A DNA stretch of 43,191 bases from Rhodospirillales bacterium. Lineage in GTDB: Bacteria > Pseudomonadota > Alphaproteobacteria > BOG-932 > Roseiterribacteraceae. The position numbers and the translations under genes are program-made. The stretch lies in assembly GCA_028291365.1 (NCBI GenBank), contig JAQGIE010000076.1, forward strand, positions 1-43,191. The letters run 5' to 3'. Under the pieces are notes generated by a model. The model saw nothing but the letters and a program-made list of their open reading frames with translations, was not told the origin of the DNA and did no database searches. Within the stretch, counting starts at the first letter, position 1. Each line of letters starts with the position of its first letter. Of the stretch, positions 9,020 to 16,862 are shown piece after piece.

Positions 9020-11485
9020 ATGAAGCTGATGAGCTACGCGGAGAGCCGCTGGATCGAGCCCACGGGCACGATGGCCGAGCTGATGAGCGCGGTCGACGGC
9101 CGCCTGATCGCGAGCTGCTCGAGCGCGGGCGTGGATTTCGGCGGCATGGCCGCCTATGCGCGCAAGGTCGGCGGGCCGGCGCTGCGCCAGATGACATTTC
9201 ACCAGCGCGCCGAACGGCTGAAGGCGCTGGCGCTGTATCTGAACGAGCGCAAGGAAGCGCTCTACGAGCTGAATTACGATACCGGCGCCACGCGCAAGGA
9301 CGGCTGGATCGACATCGAAGGCGGTATCGGGACGGTGTTCGCGTACGCGTCCAAGGGGCGGCGCGAACTGCCGAACCAGCGTTTCCTGCTCGACGGCGCG
9401 GTGGAGAATCTGTCCAAGGGCGGCACCTTCATCGGCCGCCACATCGTGAGCCCGCTCCAGGGCGTCGCGGTCCATATCAACGCGTTCAATTTCCCCTGCT
9501 GGGGCATGCTGGAAAAGCTCGCGCCGACGATTCTCGCGGGCGTGCCCGCGATCGTGAAGCCGGCCTCGGCGACGTCATGGCTGGCCGAGGCGATGTTCCG
9601 GCAGATCATCGAATCCGGCCTTCTTCCAGAAGGCAGCGTGCAGTTGATTGTCGGCAGCACCGGCGACCTGCTCGATCATCTGACCGGCCAGGACGTCGTG
9701 TCTTTCACCGGTTCGATCGATACATCGTCGAAGCTGCGCAACCACCCGACCATCACGCAGCAGGCGGTGCGGTTCGTCGCCGAACGCGATTCGCTGAATT
9801 CGTCGGTGCTGGGCCCGGACGCGACGCCGGACTCGCCCGAATTCGATCTGTTCATCAAAGAAGTCGTGCGCGAGATGACGACCAAGGCGGGGCAGAAATG
9901 CACCGCCATCCGCCGCGCCTTCGTCCCCGAACATTTGCTGGACGCCGCGTGCAAGGCGCTCGCCACGCGGCTGGGCAGGGTGGTGGTCGGCGATCCGCGC
10001 CGCGACGAGGTGATGATGGGCGCGCTGGCGAGCCGCTCGCAGCTCGACGACGTGCGCGGCAAGATCGCGACTCTGCGCAAGGAAGCGACGGTCGCGTTCG
10101 GCGATCCCGACCAGGTGCAGCTGTCGGGCGGCTCCGAAAGGGATTTGCGGCTCGGCGCGTTCCTGAGCCCGGTGCTGCTGCGCTGCGAGGGTCCGGACGA
10201 GGCGATCGAAGTGCATGCGTCGGAGCCGTTCGGTCCGGTCGCCACGCTGATGCCGTATCGCGACGTCGAACACGCGTTGAACCTGGTCAAGCGCGGCGAG
10301 GGAAGCCTGGTCGCGTCGGTGTTCACCTATGACGACGCGGTCGCGTCCGAACTGGTGCACGGCGCCGCCTCGTTCCACGGCCGCATCATTCTGGTCGATC
10401 GGGACTGCGCCAAGGAATCGACCGGTCACGGCTCGCCGCTGCCGGGCCTCGTCCATGGCGGACCCGGCCGTGCGGGCGGCGGCGAGGAACTGGGCGGCAT
10501 TCGCGGCGTCATGCATTACATGCAGCGCACCGCGTTGCAGGGCTCGCCCAAGCGCATCGCGCAACTCACCAACGCCTGGACCAAGGGCGCGCCCGAACTG
10601 ACGTTCGACGCGCATCCATTCCGCAAGAATTTCGAAGAGCTGGTGATCGGCGAAACCTACCGCACTGCGCCGCGGGTGGTGACGCTGGGCGACATCGAAC
10701 ATTTCGCGCATTTCACCGGCGACACGTTTTACGCCCACATGGACGAGGAAGCCGCGGCGGCGAACCCGTTCTTCCCCGGCCGCGTCGCGCACGGCTATCT
10801 GCTTCTGTCCTTTGCCGCCGGCCTTTTCGTCGATCCCGCGCCGGGTCCGGTGCTGGCCAATTACGGGCTCGACAATCTGCGGTTTCTGAAGCCGCTGTCG
10901 CCCGGTGACGCGATGCAGGTGCGGCTGACCGCGAAAGAAAAGAATCTGCGCAACGCCGACTATGGCGAAGTGCGCTGGGACGTGGCGGTCACCAACCAGC
11001 ATGACGAGCTGGTCGCGTCCTACGACCTGCTGACGATGAATGCGCGGCCGCGCGAGCTGTACGAGGTCGAAGAGCAGGCGGTGGTGAAAGCGCCGCCCGC
11101 GACGGTGTGGAAGATCCTGCGCGAATTCGGCGATGTCGCCGCGTGGCATCCGTCCTTCGCCAGCAGCAAGCTCGAAACCGAAGGTCCGTTCGGCGCCGGC
11201 TGCGTGCGCGCGCTGGAAATGCCCAAGAGCGGCGTGACGCGCGAAGAGCTGACCGCGTTCGACGATGCCGGCCGCTCGATGAGCTATCGCATCGTCGAAG
11301 GGCCGCTGCCGGTGCGCAACTACCGTTCGACCTTGCGGGTCGAGCCCGAGGGCGAGGGCAGCAAGGTGATCTGGTCGGCAGCGTTCGACGCCCCGTCCGA
11401 CACCGGCGCCGGCCTGCTCGCCGGGGTGCGCAAGGTGGTGCTGAAGCGCGGGCTCGACGCGCTGGTGAAACAGCACGGCGGCTGA
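9020..11485 (+). CDS. paaZ: PaaZ ring-opening enzyme fused to a C-terminal SRPBCC domain
   Basis: PaaZ hydrolyses the oxepin-CoA ring (enoyl-CoA hydratase domain) and oxidises the resulting semialdehyde with NADP+ (ALDH domain). The ALDH part (about residues 1-510) has Glu255 in AERDSLNSSV and the catalytic Cys294 in TKAGQKCTAIRR. The MaoC hotdog domain (about 538-675) has Asp568 and His573 in GDTFYAHMD. These four match the E. coli catalytic residues by position. E. coli PaaZ ends at about 681 residues; this protein continues to 821. The extra 141 residues (from about 681) resemble an SRPBCC/START-like ligand-binding fold: AVVKAPPATVWKILREFGD, AAWHPSFASSKLE, FGAGCVRALEMP and YRSTLRVEPEGEGSKV. 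The frame is continuous. The ATG at 9020 was chosen because it opens conserved PaaZ sequence. Confidence 0.93.
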   Translation: MKLMSYAESRWIEPTGTMAELMSAVDGRLIASCSSAGVDFGGMAAYARKVGGPALRQMTFHQRAERLKALALYLNERKEALYELNYDTGATRKDGWIDIEGGIGTVFAYASKGRRELPNQRFLLDGAVENLSKGGTFIGRHIVSPLQGVAVHINAFNFPCWGMLEKLAPTILAGVPAIVKPASATSWLAEAMFRQIIESGLLPEGSVQLIVGSTGDLLDHLTGQDVVSFTGSIDTSSKLRNHPTITQQAVRFVAERDSLNSSVLGPDATPDSPEFDLFIKEVVREMTTKAGQKCTAIRRAFVPEHLLDAACKALATRLGRVVVGDPRRDEVMMGALASRSQLDDVRGKIATLRKEATVAFGDPDQVQLSGGSERDLRLGAFLSPVLLRCEGPDEAIEVHASEPFGPVATLMPYRDVEHALNLVKRGEGSLVASVFTYDDAVASELVHGAASFHGRIILVDRDCAKESTGHGSPLPGLVHGGPGRAGGGEELGGIRGVMHYMQRTALQGSPKRIAQLTNAWTKGAPELTFDAHPFRKNFEELVIGETYRTAPRVVTLGDIEHFAHFTGDTFYAHMDEEAAAANPFFPGRVAHGYLLLSFAAGLFVDPAPGPVLANYGLDNLRFLKPLSPGDAMQVRLTAKEKNLRNADYGEVRWDVAVTNQHDELVASYDLLTMNARPRELYEVEEQAVVKAPPATVWKILREFGDVAAWHPSFASSKLETEGPFGAGCVRALEMPKSGVTREELTAFDDAGRSMSYRIVEGPLPVRNYRSTLRVEPEGEGSKVIWSAAFDAPSDTGAGLLAGVRKVVLKRGLDALVKQHGG

Positions 11486-11524
11486 GGCCGCTCGCCGTCG
11501 TTTTTCGTCACCCCCATTTTCCCT

Positions 11525-11548
11525 TCACCCCGGCCTGCGCCGGGGTGA
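11525..11548 (+). terminator. Hairpin after paaZ, probable terminator/palindromic repeat
   Basis: TCACCCCGGC and GCCGGGGTGA are perfect reverse complements flanking a 4-base loop, followed a few bases later by a run of five T. This fits a rho-independent terminator for paaZ. The stem sequence also looks like the GC-rich mobile palindromes common in alphaproteobacteria, so it may be a repeat put to use as a terminator. Confidence 0.7.
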
Positions 11549-11626
11549 CAATCTTTTTGCTTTCTGGTCGCTGCCCGATGTCGGCGCGCCGACCTTTCCT
11601 TCGTCCTCGGGACAAAGGAGACCTGC

Positions 11627-12115
11627 ATGTCCAAGATCACGTCCAAGATCGCCCCGTGCCTGTGGTTCAACGGCCAGGCTGAGGAAGCGGCCAGGTTTTA
11701 TACGTCGCTGCTGCCTGACTCGCGGATCGACCATGTCCAGAAGAACGTGATCGACGCACCCGGCGGCAAGGAGGGCTCGGTGCTGGTCGTCGAGTTCACG
11801 CTCGCGGGCCAGGGCTTCCTCGCGCTCAATGGCGGCTGCGACTTCGAGTACACGCACGCCATCTCGTTCGCCATCGATTGCGAGGACCAGGCGGAGGTCG
11901 ACCGCCTCTGGGATGGGTTGGGCAAGGGTGGCCAGATCGAGCAATGCGGCTGGCTGCGCGACCGCTACGGCGTTTCGTGGCAGATCGTGCCCAGCGTGCT
12001 GCGCAAGCTGGTGGCCGATCCCGACCCGGTCAAAGCGCGCCGCGTGATGGCAGCGATGCTGCAGATGGTGAAGCTCGACGTCGCCGGGCTGCAGAAGGCC
12101 TACGACGGCACATAA
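11627..12115 (+). CDS. VOC family (PhnB-like) protein
   Basis: This 162-residue protein belongs to the vicinal-oxygen-chelate superfamily, in the group often labelled 3-demethylubiquinone-9 3-methyltransferase domain (PhnB-like). It opens with KIAPCLWFNGQAEEAARFYT, has SVLVVEFTLAGQGFLALNGG and HAISFAIDCEDQAEVDRLWD, and ends with GVSWQIVPSVL and RVMAAMLQMVKLDV, all typical of the family. An AAGGAG ribosome binding site 7 bases before the ATG fixes the start. The true reaction of this group is not known, and the methyltransferase label is probably historical. It follows the paaZ terminator and looks monocistronic. Confidence 0.85.
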   Translation: MSKITSKIAPCLWFNGQAEEAARFYTSLLPDSRIDHVQKNVIDAPGGKEGSVLVVEFTLAGQGFLALNGGCDFEYTHAISFAIDCEDQAEVDRLWDGLGKGGQIEQCGWLRDRYGVSWQIVPSVLRKLVADPDPVKARRVMAAMLQMVKLDVAGLQKAYDGT

Positions 12116-12146
12116 TCGCCTGCCGAAATTTTCCCGTCGCCGGACC

Positions 12147-12164
12147 GGATGTTCCGCAACATCC
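12147..12164. other. Perfect short hairpin upstream of hisC
   Basis: GGATGTT and AACATCC form a perfect 7-base stem around a CCGC loop in the 140-base gap between the VOC gene and the aminotransferase. No T-run follows directly, so it is at best a weak terminator for the VOC gene. A role in the 5' leader of the next transcript is equally possible. Confidence 0.4.
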
Positions 12165-12255
12165 TTGCCCGGGGCGGGCGAAATCGGGGGCAATTAGACA
12201 GGATCTGCCCTGGCGCCTCGGTCCACACTCGGGTGTCCAAGCTGGAGAATCCCGC

Positions 12256-13368
12256 GTGTCCAAGCCTCGCTCGCCGTTCCGCCCCGCGCTCGACGCGGTG
12301 ATCCCTTACAAAGGCGGCATGTCGCTGGCCGAGGCGGGTCGGCGCTATCGCCGGACCCGATTCGCCAAGCTGGCGAGCAACGAGAATCCGTTCGGCCCCA
12401 GCCCGAACGTCACCGTCGCGGTGCGCGAGGCGCTGCGCGAGATCGAGTTCTATCCCGATGCGGCCTGCAGCGCGTTGCGCGCGCGCATCGCCGCCGACCT
12501 TGCGGTCGATCCCGACTGTCTCGTGTTCGGCCCGGGTTCGGAAGCGATCCTCGACTATGCGCTGCGCGCGACGGTCGATCCCGGCGAAATCGTCGTCCAG
12601 TCGGCGCCGACCTTTCCGTCCTATGCGATCGTCGCCAACGGGATCGGCGCGGTGCTGCGCGACGTGCCGCGCAAGCCGGATTGGAGCATCGACGTCGAGG
12701 CGCTGACCCGGGCAGTGCAGGGCGGCGTGCGCGTGCTGGTCCTGTGCACGCCCAACAACCCGACCGGAAATCTGATCGAGCGCGCCGAGTTCGAGCGCAT
12801 TCTGCAGGCGCTGCCCAAGGACGTGGTGCTGCTGCTCGACGAGGCCTACCGCGAATATGTCGACGCGGCGAAAAGCTTCGATCCGCTGCCGCTGCTGCGG
12901 AACTGGGGCGGCACGTGGCTGGCGCTGCGGACGTTCTCGAAAGCGTACGGGCTGGCCTCGATGCGGGTCGGCTACGGCATCGCCTCGTCGCCCGATTTCG
13001 TGTCCTACATCGACCGGCTGCGCCCGTTCTTCAACGTGCCGACCTTGAGCCAGGCGGCGGCACTGGCGGCGTGGGACGACACGGCGCATCTGCAGCGCAC
13101 CGTCGCCGACACCGTCGCCGAGCGCACGCGCCTGGCGCCGAAGCTGCGCGAGCTGGGCGTCACGCCGTCTTCCTCGCAAGCCAATTTCCACTTCTTCGAA
13201 GTCGAAGACGCGATCGCGACCAGCGAGGCGATGCTCGCTGAAGGCGTGATCGTGCGGCCCATTCCGGTCGGCAAGCGCTCGTTCCTGCGCATTTCGATCG
13301 GCACGCCCGCGGATAATGACCTGATGCTGGGCGTGCTGGCGGCGCAGCTGCGGAAGAAGGCGGCGTAG
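12256..13368 (+). CDS. hisC: HisC-type histidinol-phosphate aminotransferase
   Basis: A PLP-dependent class I/II aminotransferase of the histidinol-phosphate type, about 370 residues from the GTG chosen here, with a GGAGAAT ribosome binding site just upstream. Key features are KLASNENPFGPSP near the N-terminus, the Asn in CTPNNPTGN, Asp195 and Tyr198 in LLLDEAYREYVD, the PLP lysine Lys229 in RTFSKAYGLASMRVGY, and the phosphate-binding Arg in SFLRISIGTP. It stands alone rather than in a his operon, and a broader role on aromatic 2-oxo acids is known for such solitary copies. The gene symbol is therefore by family only. Confidence 0.85.
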   Translation: MSKPRSPFRPALDAVIPYKGGMSLAEAGRRYRRTRFAKLASNENPFGPSPNVTVAVREALREIEFYPDAACSALRARIAADLAVDPDCLVFGPGSEAILDYALRATVDPGEIVVQSAPTFPSYAIVANGIGAVLRDVPRKPDWSIDVEALTRAVQGGVRVLVLCTPNNPTGNLIERAEFERILQALPKDVVLLLDEAYREYVDAAKSFDPLPLLRNWGGTWLALRTFSKAYGLASMRVGYGIASSPDFVSYIDRLRPFFNVPTLSQAAALAAWDDTAHLQRTVADTVAERTRLAPKLRELGVTPSSSQANFHFFEVEDAIATSEAMLAEGVIVRPIPVGKRSFLRISIGTPADNDLMLGVLAAQLRKKAA

Positions 13369-13379
13369 CGCTGCTCCAC

Positions 13380-13703
13380 CTAAGCCGCTTTGACGGCCTG
13401 CACTTTGATCCGGACTCCAAGGCGCGCGCGTACGGCGCCGAAGATCGCAGCAAGATTGTCCATGCTTGGATTTCCCCGCCGCGAGAGCATGCGGTGAAGG
13501 CTTTTGCTTGGTTTTGACGTCACATCGGCCAGGCCCTCGAAACCGACCGTGGCATTGACCAGATCGCGAAGAATGAGTCGTGCGGCTTCGGGTTCGCCAT
13601 TGAGAAAAAGCGTGGCGGCTTCATCGAGGAGAGCATTGGCAAACGCGGGCTCGCGCGCCACGCGCTCCGTGATGGTCAACTTGAAATCGCGTGTAAGGGC
13701 CAT
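13380..13703 (-). CDS. Antitoxin, HigA-like XRE-family DNA-binding protein
   Basis: The 107-residue product is the second gene of a toxin-antitoxin pair; the toxin gene ends 2 bases before its ATG. The stretch GLADVTSKPSKSLHRMLSRR followed by NPSMDNLAAIFGAVR is an XRE-type helix-turn-helix as found in HigA-like 'probable addiction module antidote' proteins, here in the C-terminal half. The N-terminal half, LTITERVAREPAFANALLDE and TLFLNGEPEAARLILRDL, is the usual partner region. Toxin-first order is typical of higBA. Its function in neutralising the toxin and binding the promoter is inferred from the family. Confidence 0.85.
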   Translation of the reverse strand: MALTRDFKLTITERVAREPAFANALLDEAATLFLNGEPEAARLILRDLVNATVGFEGLADVTSKPSKSLHRMLSRRGNPSMDNLAAIFGAVRARLGVRIKVQAVKAA

Positions 13704-13705
13704 GC

Positions 13706-14050
13706 TCAGCGCTTCCTATCTTCCCGCTCTGCGCGCTTGCGGGACTTGTATTCACGAAGAAGCGTCTTTGCCCGATCGATGTCGGCCTGTTGACGCTTTT
13801 TGGTTCCGCCGCCGAACAGGACAATGAGAAAATCGCCATCCTTGGCGAGATAAATCCGATAGCCGGGGCCCCAGTCGATGACGCACTCGCCGATCCCGTC
13901 GAACCATTTCCCATTCGACGTGTTGCCAAGCTCGAGGCGAATTTTCGCGAGCGTGACTTTCGCGGCCGCCTGATCGTTCAGGCTATCGAACCAAACCTTG
14001 TAAGGAATGGAGCCATCTTCCCGAACGTACTCAACGACCCGTACAGACAT
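13706..14050 (-). CDS. Toxin, RelE/HigB-like mRNA interferase family
   Basis: This 114-residue protein has the RelE/ParE-superfamily pattern of the Gp49/HigB-like group: YKVWFDSLNDQAAAKV, IRLELGN, FDGIGECVIDWGPGYRIYL, DFLIVLFGGGTKKRQQ and DIDRAKTLLREYKSR. The ATG at 14050 begins MSVRVVEY. An upstream in-frame ATG at 14077 would run through the putative operator and is less likely. Family members cleave mRNA at the ribosome. The two genes are less GC-rich than their surroundings, suggesting acquisition. They lie between a hisC-like gene and an Lrp regulator that have no obvious connection with them. Confidence 0.85.
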   Translation of the reverse strand: MSVRVVEYVREDGSIPYKVWFDSLNDQAAAKVTLAKIRLELGNTSNGKWFDGIGECVIDWGPGYRIYLAKDGDFLIVLFGGGTKKRQQADIDRAKTLLREYKSRKRAEREDRKR

Positions 14051-14075
14051 GATAGTACCAGATAGGTTACTATGC
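14051..14075 (-). promoter_or_regulatory. Imperfect palindrome at toxin start, candidate HigA operator
   Basis: ATAGTACC and GGTTACTAT form an imperfect palindrome directly in front of the toxin ATG, in an AT-richer stretch. Another ATAGTAC copy lies about 60 bases further upstream near 14116. Such palindromes overlapping the promoter are where HigA-type antitoxins repress their own operon. No binding evidence is visible. Confidence 0.45.
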
Positions 14076-14161
14076 AAGCCCCTCTCTGTCGAACGGATGC
14101 ATAGGAATTATCCGGTATAGTACAGGGAAATGGCGTTTTCCTGAAAGTGATTGGTTCAGGT

Positions 14162-14647
14162 TTACTCGTGCACGGGCAGCGCGGTTTCATACTTCACCGC
14201 GCGCAGAGCGAAGTTCGACTTTACCTGGCTGACCGCTTTCTGCGTGAAGATCACGTCGCGCAGGAATTGTTCGTACTGGCGCACGTCGCGCGCCACGACG
14301 CGCAGCAGATAGTCGGCGTCACCGGTGGTTGAATAACATTCGAGCACTTCGGGCCGTCGCGACACGGCGCGCTCGAATTCCTCGATGCCGGCCAGGTCGT
14401 GCTTGGTCAGCGTCACATGCGTGAAGACGCATTCCGGCACGCCCGCTTTCACCGGGTCGAGCAGCACCGTGTAGCGCTGGATGTAGCCCTCGTCCTGCAG
14501 CCGCTTGAGCCGTCGCCAGCAGGGCGAGGCCGACAGGCCGACCTTCTCCGACAGTTCCTGCGCGGTAAGGCGCGAATCCTGCTGCAGCTCCTGGAGGAGC
14601 CGGACTTCGAACGAGTCCAGCCCGCGTGCTTCTTGCGACATGGTCAT
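14162..14647 (-). CDS. Lrp/AsnC family transcriptional regulator (BkdR-like)
   Basis: This 161-residue regulator has an N-terminal helix-turn-helix (LLQELQQDSRLTAQELSEKV then SPCWRRLKRLQDEGYIQRY) and a C-terminal RAM ligand domain (ECVFTHVTLTKHD, VLECYSTTGDADYLLRVVA, ALPVHE). The length is normal for Lrp/AsnC. It diverges from the E1/E2 genes of a 2-oxo acid dehydrogenase across roughly 100 bases. In Pseudomonas the Lrp-type activator BkdR has the same arrangement with the branched-chain dehydrogenase and responds to branched-chain amino acids, so a similar role is inferred. ATGs at 14647 and 14641 are both possible starts. Confidence 0.88.
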   Translation of the reverse strand: MTMSQEARGLDSFEVRLLQELQQDSRLTAQELSEKVGLSASPCWRRLKRLQDEGYIQRYTVLLDPVKAGVPECVFTHVTLTKHDLAGIEEFERAVSRRPEVLECYSTTGDADYLLRVVARDVRQYEQFLRDVIFTQKAVSQVKSNFALRAVKYETALPVHE

Positions 14648-14650
14648 TTC

Positions 14651-14660
14651 CCGATATCGG
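14651..14660. promoter_or_regulatory. Palindrome in Lrp/E1 intergenic region
   Basis: CCGATATCGG is a perfect 10-base palindrome just upstream of the Lrp-family gene, in the divergent promoter region shared with the fused E1 gene. It could be part of the regulator's binding site, but it is short and GC-rich and so may be chance. Confidence 0.3.
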
Positions 14661-14750
14661 CCGATCCCGGCATTCTATGCCCATTCTCCCCCGGGTCGCG
14701 ACCGGAAAAGCACAGAAATCCGCCCGGCCCGGGTCCAGACTGGCTCGAAC

Positions 14751-16862
14751 ATGCCTGGGAGCGACCCGATGCAGAAACTGGCCGAGCGCAAGACCCCGAC
14801 CGTGGGCGAGACGGGTAGGGCACCCGCGATCGACTGGGCCCGCATCGTCCATCTGCTGCATGTCTCGCGCGGGCTCGACGAGCTCGAAGAGACCACGCTC
14901 GTTCCCGAAAAGAAGGTCCTCTACCAGTTCTCGGCGCGCGGCCACGATCTCGCGCAGATCCTGCTCGGCACGCTGCTCACCGATCACAACGACGCGGTGT
15001 GCGGCTATTACCGTTCGCGTCCGATGCTGCTGGCGCTGGGCGTCGATCTCGACGATGCGCTGGGCTCGGCGATGGGACGCGCGGGCGGCTATTCCGACGG
15101 GCGCGATATCGGCGTCGTGTTCAACTATCCCAATGCGAGCGGGGCCTCGGCGCTGCCGATGTGCGGCGGCGTCGGCGCGCAATACACGCCGACGGCAGGC
15201 TGGGCGCAGGCGGTCGAATATCGCCGCACCGTGCTGAACGATCCCGCCTATGCGCGCGCCATCGGCGTGGTGCTGGGCGGCGACGCGTCGGTCGCGACCA
15301 ACGGATTCTGGTCGGCGCTGACCATCGCGACGACGCTGCAGCTGCCGATGCTGTTTTATATCGAAGACAATGGCTACGGCATTTCGGTGCCGGGCGAATT
15401 GCAGACGCCGGGCGCCGACATCGCGCGCAATCTGAAAAGCTTCTCCGGCCTGCGCGTCCTGTCGGGCGACGGCACCGAACCGGTCGAAGCCGCGTCGCTG
15501 ATCGAACAGGCGATGACCCATGTGCGCGGCCGCAGCGGCCCGTGCCTGCTGCGCCTCACCGTGCCGCGCCTGCAGGGCCATTCGTTCCAGGACACGCAAA
15601 CCTACAAATCGGAAGAGACGGTCAAAGCGGAATGGGCGCGCGACCCGCTGCCCAAGCTCAAGTCGTTCCTGGTGCCGAACCACCTGTCGCAGGCGGCATG
15701 GGACGACGCGGCTTCGTCGGCGACCGCGCTGGTCGCCGATGCGCGCGGCAAGGCCGAAGCCCGTCCGGTGGCGGACCCCGAGACGGTGACGCGCAACGTT
15801 TTCTTCGAAAGCGCGATGCAGACGCAGGGCGGCCAGTGGGTCGAAGGCTACGTGCCGCCGGTCTCGAGCAGCGAGGCTGCGACCGCCGGACCGCGCATCA
15901 ACATGGTGACCGCGATCCGCCGCGTGCTCGAGCACGAGCTGACGCTCAATCCGCGGGTCGTGGTGTTCGGCGAGGATGTCGGGCCCAAGGGCGGCGTGCA
16001 CGGCGTCACGTTGGGGCTGCAGCAGAAATTCGGAGTCGAGCGCGTGTTCGACACCAGCCTGTCGGAAGAGGGCATCGTCGGCCGCGCCGTCGGTATGGCG
16101 ATGGCGGGGCTGATGCCGGTGCCGGAAATCCAGTTCCGCAAATATGCCGACCCCGCCGTCGAGCAGATCAATGATTGCGGCACGATGCGCTGGCGCACCA
16201 ACAACCGCTTCGCGGCCCCCATGGTGCTGCGCATGCCGATCGGCTTTTTCAAATGCGGCGACCCGTGGCACAGCATGACGAACGAAGTGCAGTTCGTGCA
16301 CGCCCCGGGCTGGATGGTGGCGGCGCCGTCGAACGCGGCCGACGCGGTCGGATTGCTGCGCACCGCGCTGCGCGGCAACGATCCGGTGATGTTCCTCGAG
16401 CATCGCGCCATGCTCGATGCCGCCTGGGCGCGACGGCCCTATCCGGGCGACGCGTATGTGCTGCCGTTCGGCAAGGCCAAGATCACGCAGCGCGGCGACA
16501 AGCTCACCATCGTCACCTGGGGCGCGATGGTCGAACGCTGCGAAGACGCGGCCAAGGCGAGCGGCCAGTCGGTCGAGATCATCGATCTGCGCACGTTGCT
16601 GCCGTGGGACAGCGCGACGGTGCGGGCGTCGGTGTCGCGCACGCATCGCTGCCTGATCGTGCATGAAGACCTCAAGACCGGCGGCTTCGGCGGCGAGATC
16701 GCCGCCTTCGTCGCCGACGAATGTTTCCTCGATCTCGACGCGCCGGTGTCGCGCCTGGCCATGCCCGACATTCCCAGCCCGCACAATGCAGTGTTGCTCG
16801 AACATGTGCTGCCGTCGGTCGACTCCATCCGCGCCAAGATCGACGCGCTGATCGGATTTTAG
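14751..16862 (+). CDS. 2-oxo acid dehydrogenase E1, alpha and beta subunits fused
   Basis: One continuous frame of about 703 residues holds both halves of an alpha2beta2-type E1. The alpha part (about 30-345) contains the thiamine-diphosphate signature from GGDAS at 177 to Asn207 in YIEDNGYGISVP. The beta part (from about 382) contains NPRVVVFGEDVGPKGG, the conserved Glu in SLSEEGIVGRAVGMA and HEDLKTGGFGGEIAAF. The product decarboxylates a 2-oxo acid and loads the acyl group on E2; branched-chain substrates are inferred from the divergent Lrp regulator. Starts at 14751 or 14769 are possible. The E2 gene follows immediately after the stop. No E3 gene is visible, so a shared lipoamide dehydrogenase from elsewhere must serve. 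Confidence 0.9.
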   Translation: MPGSDPMQKLAERKTPTVGETGRAPAIDWARIVHLLHVSRGLDELEETTLVPEKKVLYQFSARGHDLAQILLGTLLTDHNDAVCGYYRSRPMLLALGVDLDDALGSAMGRAGGYSDGRDIGVVFNYPNASGASALPMCGGVGAQYTPTAGWAQAVEYRRTVLNDPAYARAIGVVLGGDASVATNGFWSALTIATTLQLPMLFYIEDNGYGISVPGELQTPGADIARNLKSFSGLRVLSGDGTEPVEAASLIEQAMTHVRGRSGPCLLRLTVPRLQGHSFQDTQTYKSEETVKAEWARDPLPKLKSFLVPNHLSQAAWDDAASSATALVADARGKAEARPVADPETVTRNVFFESAMQTQGGQWVEGYVPPVSSSEAATAGPRINMVTAIRRVLEHELTLNPRVVVFGEDVGPKGGVHGVTLGLQQKFGVERVFDTSLSEEGIVGRAVGMAMAGLMPVPEIQFRKYADPAVEQINDCGTMRWRTNNRFAAPMVLRMPIGFFKCGDPWHSMTNEVQFVHAPGWMVAAPSNAADAVGLLRTALRGNDPVMFLEHRAMLDAAWARRPYPGDAYVLPFGKAKITQRGDKLTIVTWGAMVERCEDAAKASGQSVEIIDLRTLLPWDSATVRASVSRTHRCLIVHEDLKTGGFGGEIAAFVADECFLDLDAPVSRLAMPDIPSPHNAVLLEHVLPSVDSIRAKIDALIGF

